Positions 43,897 to 54,729 are shown, counted from the stretch's first letter. The stretch: 64,000 bases of DNA from Pseudopithomyces maydicus (GCA_026873275.1 JANTUC010000002.1:310001-374000); one strand, 5' to 3'. The notes: generated by a model not told the origin, from the letters alone. Numbers and translations: made by a program.

Positions 43897-44975
43897 AGGC
43901 GCCAACGTCGAAGGTGCAGCGCAGTGCAGTACGCCACCCGCACGAAGCTTAAAACGCCTCGGATAAGCTTGGTGAGCTTGACATTTAGAGTGAAATACCG
44001 AGTTAGGACCGAAAGAAGTGACGGGCGGTTGCGTTGTTTATATTAGATATTACGAATATTCCTGTAAGACATGCGAACGGTTCTTACAAATGTGCGAAAC
44101 GGCCCCCAAACTCGACTGGGTGCGATGCAACCACCCTGGATTGATTCTCGGAGGTAACTAAACAGGAATCACCGACAGCTGTTTGCGAGAACAGATACAG
44201 AAGTATGCCTCCAGCTAGCGCGGATCCTTACCCGGTAAGGCATTTGCTATGTGAAAAGACATGCAAGAAATTTCAGCAACAGTACACAGGCTATCCATCA
44301 AGTCTGTCCAGTGTGAAACAACGGCTGCAGCACTCTCACATCACTATCAGATGCAGATCCATGTAGAAAGGTGGCGGAACTGGCGCCCAAGGCAACAGCT
44401 ATTCGAATGCATTGCATCACAACTGCCAATTTAGGTCTTTCGGGGAACGAATTTGGAAGTCTGTTGCCTTCAAACTGAGGATCTTTGCGGGGAGGGGGTT
44501 AAAATGAACTGATTATTTTGCATAGTCGTATGTGAACCAAGTTCTAAGAAGGCACTAAGACTGGTAGGTGTCACGGATATTGTGACGTGATTTTGCAAGA
44601 ATTACAGGCAAATATTCCGATTAGTTGGAACACTGTTGCAGTAGCCTTTTGTCTTCACGATCGCCTTGATCGGATTATAGTGAACGCGGCAGAACGGCAA
44701 GTCGAACGCAACACACTTAACAAAGCGAGTGCACTAGACAATCACAAGGGACGAAATTAAGAGAGAACGGAACAACAATGGCATGACAAGCTTTACGATA
44801 CATCACATATTTACAATACAAAAGTTAATTGCAGAATATATCAAATAGCATTCATTATTCCAGTCACGATATATGTGAATTGTCCTAGCAAACGAGCGAG
44901 GGGGTCTTATCCAAATGACGGTCCTAAGCAGTACCTCCTAAGCCCAGCTGAATTCCACCTCAACCCTGAACGACG
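43897..44975. other. Intergenic region within the cluster
   Basis: About 1.1 kb without a recognisable gene on either strand; moderately AT-rich toward 44.8 kb. May contain the 3' end of the precursor transcript. Confidence 0.45.
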
Positions 44976-45271
44976 CTAGTATTCTTCAGCATACAGTTTT
45001 TCGTCAGGATATTCAATAGCTTCGTCTGCATCAGCACCTATACGGAAATCAGCGTCAACTGTGATGTCACCAGTTGCTTGGCATACCGCGCTTATATTCT
45101 TCAGCGTAGAGCTTCTCATCTGGGTACTCGATAGTTTCGTCAAGGTCACCACCTGGACTTCTTAGTGATGATAAATGAAGGATGTGCTTGTTTAATACCT
45201 CGAGATTTGGTAGTGGGAAGGGCGACCGCGATTGCGGTGAAACTGGCGACGAGGAGAATCAAGAACTTCAT
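44976..45271 (-). CDS. Candidate kexin-processed RiPP precursor peptide (two Tyr-rich repeats)
   Basis: Three-exon gene (45271-45199, 45152-45087, 45037-44976) for a 66-residue secreted peptide. Exon 1 encodes a signal peptide (MKFLILLVASFTAIAVA) plus LPTTKSR. Exon 2 (66 bases, 22 codons) and exon 3 each encode one repeat unit; both contain the identical 13-mer IEYPDEKLYAEEY, preceded by an acidic spacer (GGDLDET or GADADEA). Repeat 1 ends in Lys-Arg, a Kex2 site; repeat 2 ends the protein. All introns (46 and 49 bases) are phase 1, start GTAT and end AG. Between repeats, 10 of the 13 core codons differ and every change is synonymous, so the peptide is under selection. The layout matches dikaritin-type precursors, and three UstYa genes flank it. 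Product and activity unknown. Confidence 0.8.
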
Positions 45272-45811
45272 GATGTTGATGCGAACAGACACCAAAAGTT
45301 AAAAATGGTGGTCTATGATTTTTTTCGTGTGATGAACCGCGAATTGGTCTGGGAATGGCCGTTAAGATAAATTCACCGCGGTAGTGAATGATCAAGTAGC
45401 AGACATGGGTCATCCCTCGTCATTCTGCCAACAATGTGTTTGCCTAGATCTATATGATTAGCGTTTCATTAACTGCGAGGCGCTGCATGAGGGTGGCGAC
45501 GCTCGGTTTGCATATCATCGGACTTCGAGGCGAGTCAGCTGGCAAGTCTGTCAATATTGGTCGTGCAGGCATTATTCCAGGGATTGGGATCGTCCGGTAA
45601 TGTTTGAAATACCATGAAGTAATTGAGAAGCGGAATAATTGATCCGGTCCCAAAATGTAAGTCCTCCCTTTGATCAAGTGAGCTAACTATGTCAAGCGTT
45701 CTGATGAAAGCGGCCTTGGGAAACTGGATGGAAATAATCCCGAAAAAGGTCCTTACCCAATCTTTCTCTGAACAGTTCATAGCACATTGTCATTAGTTGC
45801 TAAAGAGAAAC
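45272..45811. promoter_or_regulatory. Divergent promoter region, precursor peptide and UstYa-like 3
   Basis: About 540 bases between the precursor (minus) and UstYa-like 3 (plus). A short minus-strand frame (45535-45780) starts 31 bases from the UstYa-like 3 ATG but shows no family features. Confidence 0.4.
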
Positions 45812-46633
45812 ATGATTGAAGAAGGAAGTAGCTCAAGGACTTCTGGGTCATATCAATCTTTGGATGAGGGGGCATCGTTCTTGAACCACGATGACTCAGC
45901 TTGGGCCCGGAAAAAGCAGAGAAAAAACCTATCTACGCTATCAATCATTTCTGCCCATTGTGCAATTTCATTGCTTTACGGAACACTCATATACTATTTT
46001 CTTGCAACCTCGCATTCGAATTGCTCGCCAGGATGGGAGTGGAAACCAGGTTCGTATCTCAACCAGGTTCGAAGACAATGAAACGAACCTGACGATTATG
46101 GGATAGCATTACCTGATATGCGTATCACTTTCAAGTCTCAGCAATACGATTTCATGAGAAACAGTCCGTACATTGGTTATCCAGACAACCACACCGATGA
46201 GAGTTGGAATTACCTTTTTAGCAACATGTCTATCCGAGTCACTGATGAAGAAATTTCTACTAAACGACAATCATCAATTGACCTCCCTAATGGCGGTAGA
46301 CTCGCCTGGCTGGGTGTCTACCATGAACTTCATTGCGTCAAGGTGCTCCGAAAAATGGTCTATCGCGAGTACTACCATCCCAACTTGACGGATGCGGATC
46401 TGAGGGATCGTCAAGTACACGCGGATCATTGTGTAGACATGCTGAGGCAGGCTCTAATGTGCCACGGGGATGTTGAAAGCTTGACCACTTTTATATGGGA
46501 CGAGAGGTATAAGAAGCCACTTCTGAGTCCACAAAGGCCGTCACATACTTGTCATGATTGGGAGGAAATGACTGGTTCTCTACAAAGCAGAATTGTCTCT
46601 TTGGATGAGCTTGATCAGTTAAAGCAGACTTAG
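45812..46633 (+). CDS. UstYa-family (DUF3328) oxidase 3
   Basis: Third UstYa-like protein, 254 residues. Exons 45812-46049 and 46107-46633 (phase 1). A Ser-rich cytosolic N-terminus precedes a TM segment (about 41-66, containing ISLLYGTLIYYFLA). Lumenal domain: YLFSNMSIRVTDEE, then motifs YHELHCVKVLRKMVY (about 152) and HADHCVDMLRQALMC (about 184), and a final HTCHDWEEM. More divergent than the other two, which suggests a distinct step in the pathway. The intron begins in a short duplicated sequence: ACCAGGTTCG occurs at 46045-46054 and again 21 bases on, offering two donors. Confidence 0.92.
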
Positions 46634-46758
46634 TGAGGTTGCTTGAATGAAGTTACGTTAGATGTGGCGTATGAGAGACTTGAAAAATGTGATACACAGT
46701 AAAGCATACACAATTTATTATTCGTCGACTCTTGCTACATTGCAATATCAACCGATTT
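46634..46758. other. Short spacer between convergent genes
   Basis: 125 bases separating UstYa-like 3 and the second O-methyltransferase; 3' ends only. Confidence 0.5.
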
Positions 46759-48119
46759 CTACTTCATGGCAGCGATGATACTCAACCGGAATGAATGAGT
46801 GTATGTTGTAATGCTCTTGATCTTCAAGCCTGCATCAGAAAGTAGTTTACGCCATTGTCCCTCGGTGCGCTCCGTCGAAGAAAATTGTACCATCATCGCA
46901 AGATCTGTTTGTGTCACGAACCACTCCACATTCGTGTCTGGCACAACTATCTCGTCCAACAAGATGGTAGACTCTTCAGTCATAGCATCAGCAACGTTCT
47001 TTAGGATTTCGAGACACTTGTCGTCAGCATGATCATGCATGATGGCCCGGAGATAGTAGTACTTCGCGCCTATCGCATATCAGTGGATGCCCTTAAGTAA
47101 CATGTGAAGCCTTACCTGTAACTGGCTGCTTCGTAAAGAAATCATAAGCCATCACATCAATGCCTTCTGGTAGCTGGACCCCATTCACCACGCTTGGCAA
47201 GTCCTGTAGTACAACTTTACCCTTGAGTTCCGGCCATCTCTCCCTCATCGCAACGCACTGTTGTCCTGTTCCACCTCCCACATCGACGAATAGTGGCTTC
47301 TCTGCCGGCCAATGCTCGGCTTCTTCGTTCAGTTTGAGAGTAGAGAAACAATCCTTCACACTCGAACGCTGCGCGTACATGAAACGATTGAAGTGACCTC
47401 GATGCTCTGGATGCTCTGCGAGCCAGTCCCACAGTGGAAGCTTTGTGTTCCACGCGGTGTTAAAGGGAGTATCGTGGAGATCAGTGGGATTCTTGTAGGA
47501 GCGGGCTGCAAGAAATGAAGCAGTGGCGGCATAAGCAGGATCGAGAACATCGGCACTGTGCAAGACATGTTACTGACAGTACATTGGACAGACCAACGAT
47601 GAGACAGAACGTACGAAAACTTGAGGCCAGCTTGAATATCCGTATTCGAAAGGTTCCTTGTTGTTTGGGAATGGGTGAAGGTGTCCTGGGCAATTTCGTG
47701 AATCACTCCGAGAGAGGCTTGGTGACGGAGCACTCGTCCTGAGCAATATGTTATGAGGGGTCCGTTGAAAAATACGATCATACGCACCAAGCAGGAGAGG
47801 ATCAGCTTTTGTGGCTTCGGCTATCTCGTCAAGCTTTAAGGGACGGTCGGCATCTACCAGCTTGTTGTAGATGCCGAGATCGAGGCCGACGCGGATAGAC
47901 GCAGTGGTGAGACCCTATAGCATCTTGAGAACATTGCCACGAAATGAAATGGGATTGTAGACTTACTACATAGATGAGCCTTTGCATTGTCTCTTCCGGC
48001 GTCTCGAGGGCATATTGAAGCTCTCTCAATTTGTCGATGGTACGCCGTCGTAAACTTTCGTCAACGGATTGCGCGAGTTTCTGCACCTCTTCGGTGGCCA
48101 GCTTCAAAATAGCATCCAT
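46759..48119 (-). CDS. O-methyltransferase 2 (AdoMet-dependent)
   Basis: Intact O-methyltransferase of 384 residues. Exons 48119-47967, 47914-47788, 47738-47615, 47555-47116 and 47069-46759, all phase-consistent. N-terminal helical region; GLTTASIRVGLDLGIYNKL; active-site entry SFLAARSYKNP; AdoMet motif LFVDVGGGTGQQCVAM; KVVLQDLPSVV; YYYLRAIMHDHADDKCLEIL with the catalytic His in MHDH; and ILLDEIVVPD. Resembles fungal secondary-metabolite O-methyltransferases. Convergent with UstYa-like 3, so a role in modifying the RiPP product is a reasonable inference. The five short introns and correct frame throughout show the gene is functional. Confidence 0.93.
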
Positions 48120-49097
48120 ATCGATATCGCAGTTTTATACTTCAGGGGTTATGAATCGTGTCAGAATAATCGTTGTATAAGGGAGCAGTGGCCTGATTCA
48201 GAGTTTACTGGTAGTGTCAATCTCGTTCCTGCTAGCAGTCATTGAACGATGAAGTCAAATTTCTTCCACAGCTAGAGCCTGTCGGCACATCTGGAAATTC
48301 TCTTGAGAATGCATCAAACGATCATTTAGGGAATATGCTCCGTACCTTTCAAGAGCACAGGGTTCAGTATCGCATGTGCTGAAAGCAGTGTCCCGAAGCC
48401 CGTTGACCTTCCGTACCTTTTCAGTACCCTAGCATGCAAATTCTGTCCCAATTCGATATGAGCTTTGATCACAGAGTATGAAGAGGTTGCAGCGTTGTGG
48501 ATGGGTTTCGAGCAAGGCACAGTTTGGTTTGCGGCGCAGCCTCCCACCCCCCAATCACATCCATGCTTATGCTGTGCCACCTTCCCGACTCTACCAACAC
48601 AAAGAACTGCAATGTAAATCCTTCGTTGTACGACCATAGCCCGACGCACATGGTGGTGAACTGTGGACAGGGATATCTCGGCCGAATCCTTAGTCCGCGC
48701 TGATGCTTATCCCGGCGGTCATTACTCTTTACGGCCAACCACCGCATATGCAAAAACATCTTAAAGAGGTGCATGCAGCATCGGAGAATGCGGGATAATA
48801 TGTATTGGTGTGGGGCGGATTCTCTCTGCGGCAGTATCGTCAATCAAGGTGATGCCACTCTGGCTGAAGGCCGAGGCCATAGACATGATGGCTTTACGAC
48901 CTGGCCTGGCCTACACGAAGGCCGTATTTCTGATATACCCCGGTTAGGAATTTCTGGTCTGTATCAAGGCGTATATAACAAGAATCGATCGACCCAATCA
49001 CACTACCCTCATTGTTCTACTGGTGATCAATCTTCCATAGGTCAAGAGTCTAACGGTCTTTCACTGAGACCCGCTTTTCGTTGCCTGCGACGCAAAA
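48120..49097. other. Intergenic region, likely right edge of the cluster
   Basis: About 980 bases between divergent genes. No transcription factor, transporter or peptidase gene is hidden here as far as I can see. Confidence 0.45.
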
Positions 49098-50286
49098 ATG
49101 GGAACACCAACGTCTCCCCCTCCTCGCCCACCACCGCCGCCCGGTGGGAACGTGGATAGAGCTGCTCCTCTCATTGCCGTCTACTGGGTCGAGGTGCTTC
49201 TCGCCGTCATAATTATCTCGCTTCGAATGTATGCCCGGAACATCAACAAAAACTTCGGAGCCGATGACTGGGTGATGTTACTTACTTTGGTAAGCCGTCC
49301 CTCCCGTCAAATCGATAACAATACTAATATATTGGCTCCAGTTTATGCAGATTGCGCTGGCAGGTTTCGTTACCAAGTATGCCCTCATCGGAGGGACAAA
49401 GCACCTGTACTATCTCGAACCTCAGCAAATGACCGAAATCTTGAAGTGGAATTACCTTTTCCAATGCTGGGGTATACTGGCTTTCACCCCAGCTAAGATC
49501 TCCGTGGCGCTGCTTATCAATCGTTTGATGCGACCGTTCCGCGGATGGAGATTCGTGATCATGGTCGTTTCGATTTCGCTGATGACGATCTTGAATGTGC
49601 TGGATAGCATCTTCACCTATGTACAGTGCAATCCGGCTAGAGCGCTATGGGATAAATCTATCACGGATGCGAAATGCTGGGATCCTAACGTGCAAGCAAA
49701 AATATCCATTGCACAAGCTTGTAAGGCTGGAAAGAGACCTTGATGGCGGACGTTATGGCTGACCGGTTGTAGCATTCGCCGTGTACGTGGATGTGCTGCT
49801 AGCATTTATCCCCGCTACGCTTCTTTGGAAACTCAAGATGCCAACTTTAAAGAAAGCCAGTCTGTGCTTGCTATTAGGATTAGGACTCTTGTGAGTTTGC
49901 TTCAAGCTCTTCTCGACATTGAATCAGCTAACCAAGTACTCAGCGCGGCCGTGGCTGGAATCATAAAGACCACGAAACTCGCCAACCTTGGCGAGCGTTC
50001 GGATCTGACGTGGGAGATGTACGAGCTCATCATTTGGTCAGGCACGGAGAATTTTGTCGTTCTATTCTGTGGATCTGTACCGCCACTCAAACCCCTGTTC
50101 GATAGGTTGGGAGGAAAGGGTGGATCGCTGCTCAACTCCCTGCATTTTAGCTTCCGTGGCACGAGGATAACTGAAGATCGCTCGCTTATCGGGGAGCATA
50201 ACCAGAGTCTCGGTGCTCTTGCGGGATCAAAGAAATCCTCGATCTCTCTAGGAGGTGTTTCGACCACACACAAACCGACTGTTTGA
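49098..50286 (+). CDS. Rhodopsin-like (SAT4-type) integral membrane protein
   Basis: Seven-TM fungal rhodopsin-domain protein of 343 residues. Exons 49098-49289, 49342-49720, 49773-49890 and 49944-50286. After a Pro-rich N-terminus (PTSPPPRPPPPPGG) come TM segments with typical residues: YWVEVLLAVIIISLRMYAR, NFGADDWVMLL, FTPAKISVALLINRLMRPF, TYVQCNPARALWD, YVDVLLAFIPATLLWKL and EMYELIIWSGTENFVVLFCG. Same family as the partial gene at the left edge, but the two are not close copies. Adjacent to the RiPP cluster; membership uncertain. Confidence 0.88.
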
Positions 50287-51132
50287 GAAGCGTGTGGTAG
50301 TCGCTCGTATCGAATTTGCAGTACGACGGGGCCGTCATCGGTCAAGTCGGGCTGATCGTATGCGCTCCTTTGTAAACCTTTTTGCTCTAACCGGCTTGAA
50401 TACTTCGAAAATATCTCGTAACTGTATAATAAATTCAAATTTTGATACCAGATATCTTTGGTGGTTGAGCTCGCGGACTATACGTACGTTTCGCCGAACC
50501 CACATTCGAACCTTCTGCTCTACACAAATACCCTTTGCAATCGTCCTGCCACATCATCCTGGGCGCTACACCTGTTGTATTACTAGCTTTGCCTGATCTA
50601 TCGAGTCAGCCTAACGCCGTGGTCACGATCCGACATAAGCTGCTAGCCATCTACCCCAAGCAGGACCCACATATGTGCGGGGTAGACGTAGGTAGCTCCA
50701 CGAGCTATAGCTTCACCGTTTCATGCTATCTCTGCTCCACCGAACTAAATAAAACCGACAAACGAGGTTCGTGATCCGGTGACCGCTTCCTATGAGGTGG
50801 AGGAGCCACCGAAATCGAGGCTAGGCTCTGGTGCGGTGCCGGGCACTTGTGGGGTTCGATGTGATAAGGTCGAGAGCCGGGACGCGTAAGATCGGCGAGG
50901 AGGGGTAGCAACTGTTATACATATACTTCTGTTCCGTCTACTACCGAAGGTGCTTCCTTTGTTCCTCTTTTGACAGTTGGTGGCATACGTGACAGAACGT
51001 TTGTGTACGCGCTTCCTAGTTGTTGAATTTTATAGACTGATATCCAAAGAACTGATCTCATATCCAGTATTATATTAGACTGTATTCTAGTATATCCCAT
51101 CTTCACACCAAACACACCGAAGTACATTCACA
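50287..51132. other. Intergenic region
   Basis: About 850 bases. Short frames without family features; nothing recognised. Confidence 0.5.
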
Positions 51133-52362
51133 ATGGCAACGCCCAATATCCCCAAAAATACAAAGCCGCAGTCTACGACAAACCGGGTACGATATCAACG
51201 AAAATCGAAGAGTTGGACATGCCGGAGCCGGGCCCTGGAGAGGTGCTAGTCAACCTCACGCATTCGGGTGTCTGCCACTCTGATATGGGCATCATGACGC
51301 AATCATGGAAGCACCTCCCCTTCCCCACCCAAGTCGGCCAAGTTGGCGGTCACGAAGGCGTTGGCAAAATCGTCAAGATGGGACCTGGAACGGACCTTTC
51401 CACCGTCAAAGTTGGTGACAGAGTCGGTATCAAGTGGATGGCTGGGATCTGTGAAGCGTGCGAGCCATGCCGGTTGGGATTGGATGCTAGCTGCGTCAAA
51501 GGTGTAAGTAACGAGATTGTTGCTGTTCATTGGGAGAGAAGAACTAAGCATTATGTAGAAAGTCTCGGGTTACTACACGCCTGGAACGTTTCAACAATAT
51601 GCGCTCGCGCCGGCGAATTATGTGACTCCGATTCCAGATAACCTCGATTCTGCGGCGGCAGCTCCGATGCTTTGCGCTGGTGTGACAGTTTACTCTGCTC
51701 TTCGGAAGAGCAATACTCAGTCTGGTAACTTTGTTGTCCTTCTTGGTGCTGGGGGTGGCCTTGGTCATTTGGGTACCCAGTTCGCGGCGAGAGGTAAGTA
51801 AAAACTGGATATAGTATATTGTTGAGTTTGCTGTTATATCGTTGATCTTTGCGACACTGGTATCTCAAATACTAACTGTAAATTTAGGTATGGCATTACG
51901 TGTAATAGGTGTCGACCACTCTTCTAAGAAAGATCTTGTACTTGAATCCGGTGCCGAGCATTTCATTCCTCTAGATGGAACCGATGACTTAGCCACCGCT
52001 GTCAAAGAGGTTACCGACGGTTTGGGTGCTCACGCTGTCATAGTCCTCACGTCCAGTAATAAAGCATACGACAGTTCTGCGAGTCTCCTGCGAATGGGGG
52101 TACGGTCGTCTGCATTGGTGTTCCCGAAGGCACTCCAGTACCTCTCGGAGTTACAGCATCAGAGCTTATTGGGCGTGCCATCAAAGTCGTTGGCGTGGCG
52201 GTAGGGACAAGAAGTGATGCAATTGAGACCCTAGCATTTGCAGCGAGAGGCGTCGTGAAAACACACTACCGAGTGGAGCCGTTGGACAAGCTGACTGATG
52301 TGTTCAAGGAGATGGATGAGCTAAAGATGAAGGGGAGGGTCGTCATCGACCTTTCAGCTTAG
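51133..52362 (+). CDS. Zinc-dependent alcohol dehydrogenase, two frame breaks
   Basis: Medium-chain alcohol dehydrogenase of about 360 residues. Exons 51133-51503, 51559-51793 and 51888-52362. Catalytic zinc ligands lie in SGVCHSDMG and GGHEGVGKIV; the structural zinc region is GICEACEPCRLGLDASC; the NAD motif is VVLLGAGGGLGHLGTQFA. The first five residues (MATPN in the start frame) must shift to QYPQKYKAAVYDKPG, pointing to one missing C at 51142-51144. In exon 3 the frame shifts after SLLRMG to TVVCIGVPEGTPVPLG, at the G5 run 52096-52100. With one base added in each place exons 1 and 3 fit exactly. Substrate is unknown. Confidence 0.85.
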
Positions 52363-52732
52363 TAGAGCTAGACCGATACGGTTGTATAGTTGCGAATGAA
52401 TTATCCCATGAACTGAATTCATTCCCTTTTCTTACTCTGGTTACATGGCGAAAGTGGAGTGGGAATTTTGGCAGTCAGAGGAGCACTCTTTCGCACCTTT
52501 TCCAAAATCAATTACATTCTGGGCCAATGTACCGTTGATATTTTTCGCACATTGAATGGGTTTTATCAAATATGTAATGTCGTTGGTGTTAGTCTGAAGA
52601 CGAAGTGGTGTATGTGACGGTCGTGATGCCAGCAGCCCACTGCCAAGCCCACTTTACGCGAACGCGTCCCGCCGACGCGTCAAGCATGAACAGAAAGTCA
52701 TCCAACGACAGAACACATCCCACATACACACA
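52363..52732. other. Intergenic region
   Basis: About 370 bases; contains two close ACGCGT sequences near 52661-52680 (CGAACGCGTCCC and CCGACGCGTCAA), the MluI-box-type motif of MBF-regulated replication genes, just upstream of RFC5. Confidence 0.45.
52660..52680 (+). promoter_or_regulatory. Paired ACGCGT (MCB-like) elements upstream of RFC5
   Basis: Two ACGCGT hexamers 14 bases apart, about 55-75 bases before the RFC5 ATG. ACGCGT is the core of the MluI cell-cycle box bound by MBF in yeasts, which drives G1/S genes including replication factors. Role here is inferred from motif and gene identity. Confidence 0.5.
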
Positions 52733-53979
52733 ATGGCACTTCTCGTAGACAAACACCGGCCACGGAGCCTTGAAGCGCTCAGCTATCATGCGGACTTATC
52801 GGAACGTTTACGATCGCTGGTACGTTCACTCTTTTGGCTAACTCTCAACCTCTTATTACGCTTACTACGAGATGGACAACATTCTAAATCCTCACGCAGG
52901 CGCAAAGCGGTGACTTCCCGCACCTTCTCGTCTACGGTCCCTCGGGTGCCGGAAAGAAGACACGTATCGTCGCAACCCTCAAAGAGCTCTACGGCCCCGG
53001 TGTCGAGAAAATCAAGATCGATGCGCGCGTCTTCCAAACCACATCCAACCGCAAACTCGAGTTCAACATCGTTGCCTCCATTTACCATCTTGAGATCACA
53101 CCCTCTGATGTTGGGAACTATGACCGTGTCGTCGTGCAGGATTTGCTCAAGGAGGTCGCGCAGACGCAGCAGGTCGACATGAATGCCAAGCAACGCTTCA
53201 AGGTCGTCGTGATCAATGAGGCGGACCATCTGACGCGCGATGCGCAGGCGGCGTTGAGGAGGACGATGGAAAAGTACAGTCCGAATTTGAGGCTAATCCT
53301 GCTGGCGAACTCGACGAGTAACATTATTGCGCCAATAAGGAGTAGAACACTGTTAGTGAGGGTTGCAGCGCCGACGGAGCAGGATATTTGTTCTGCACTG
53401 CAGGTTGTTGGGAAGAAGGAAGGCTGGAAGGAGAATGACAGCCTCAACCTGCGGATCGCAAAGGAGAGTGGAAGGAATCTGAGGAAGGCTCTGCTCATGT
53501 TCGAGGCTGTTCACGCACAGAAGTACGCGCTCCGAGTTTTTTCCCTAATAGAACCGCAACTAACGTGCGCAGTGAAACAATCACAGATACAACAGTTATC
53601 CCACCGCCAGATTGGGAGGCTCTCATCGGTCAGATCGCCAACCAGATCGTCGAAGAGCGCAGTCCAGCTCGTCTCCTCCAAGTCCGCGCCATGTTCTACG
53701 ACCTTCTCTCGCATTGTATCGACCCCACGACCATCCTCAAGACGTTGACTTGGAAACTCATACCCAAAACCGATGACTCGCTCAAGCCCGAAGTCATAAA
53801 ATGGGCGGCATTCTACGAGCACAGGTGCAAAGTCGGTAGCAAACAGATCTTCCATCTGGAGGCCTTTGTCGCCAAATACATGCGACTATACGAGAGGTAT
53901 GTTCCATAACCAATGGCACTGAGGTAGTGCATTTGCTAATTAATAATCGTGCAGCTTCCTCATGGGTGTAGACTTTTAA
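52733..53979 (+). CDS. RFC5: Replication factor C small subunit (yeast Rfc5 / human RFC3 type)
   Basis: Clamp-loader subunit that helps load PCNA. Exons 52733-52819, 52900-53522, 53573-53896 and 53955-53979, phase-consistent, about 351 residues. N-terminus MALLVDKHRPRSLEALSYH; Walker A variant GPSGAGKKTR, with the GKK of this subunit; TTSNRKLEFNIVASIYHLEI; VVINEADHLTRDAQAALRRT in place of the DEAD box, as in Rfc5; sensor region RSRTLLVRV. The last exon is tiny and gives FLMGVDF. Intact frame. A close pair of ACGCGT motifs precedes it. Confidence 0.95.
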
Positions 53980-54266
53980 TAGCAGACTGCATGATAGCTG
54001 TATAATTGCTTCATGTCCACATAGCTGATCTCATGCATCAAGGAATTAAGGTAGCAATGGCGTTTAGGGAGTTCATCAGCTGTCGAGGAGTGCAGCATTC
54101 CGAGTTCTAGAGAGGGTTTAGTGGTTGACGTCACAAGCTACGAGGTCCCCATCATTTAGCTCCACCACATCTAAGCTTCAATCAAAACACCATTCAATTG
54201 CATATTCACGTACTACGTGCTATCTTGCTCTCTAGAACCTCTTGAACATTCGAATTGTATTTAAGG

Positions 54267-54729
54267 ATGTCGAACAAGCTCATGGATACCGAGCCTGGTG
54301 GCGAGTCGGGGCAGTACGAAGGCAACCTAGGCTACATCGAGCCTCACAACAAGCAGGCCGGCCAGCTGGGTGGTACGCTCTTTACCCCCTGCCATGCTTA
54401 TACAAGTTATCCTTGTACAGCATTCAAATGCTAACGTTGTAACCGCAGACCCAGCGACCGGTACCCAAACCCACGATCAGATGCACAAATCGGCGTCTAC
54501 CGGCCCAAACACACAAGGCGTCACGCCTGCCGAAAAGCTCCGGTATGGCCAGACAATCCAGGAGAGCGGCGGCGGTGCTGGCAGGACAGATGCCACAGGT
54601 CAGGCAAATAGCGAGGGCGGGTTCGGTGGGACAGAGAAGCTGGACGATGGTGGTGAGGGGGCGGCGCAACAGAGAAGACAGCAGGGCTATGGTGGACAAA
54701 AGGATATGGATCGCAACATTGGAGCGTGA
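54267..54729 (+). CDS. Small hydrophilic Gly/Gln-rich protein
   Basis: Protein of 128 residues, no TM or signal. Exon 1 (54267-54372) encodes MSNKLMDTEPGGESGQYEGN; exon 2 (54449-54729) contains DPATGTQTHDQMHKSAST, AEKLRYGQTIQESGGGAG and GGQKDMDRNIGA. Composition (Gly, Gln, Asp, Thr; few hydrophobics, no Cys) resembles hydrophilins and stress-induced disordered proteins of fungi, but I cannot name a family. Splice phase 1 is consistent at the GTACGC donor and CCGCAG acceptor. Confidence 0.7.

Noticed and set aside
45535..45780. 81-codon minus-strand frame before UstYa-like 3
   Set aside because: No signal peptide, repeat or HxxHC motif; starts 31 bases from a divergent ATG, leaving no promoter.
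48326..48843. Two minus-strand frames between O-methyltransferase 2 and the rhodopsin-like gene
   Set aside because: Composition and lack of any family pattern suggest chance; not supported by splice extension.
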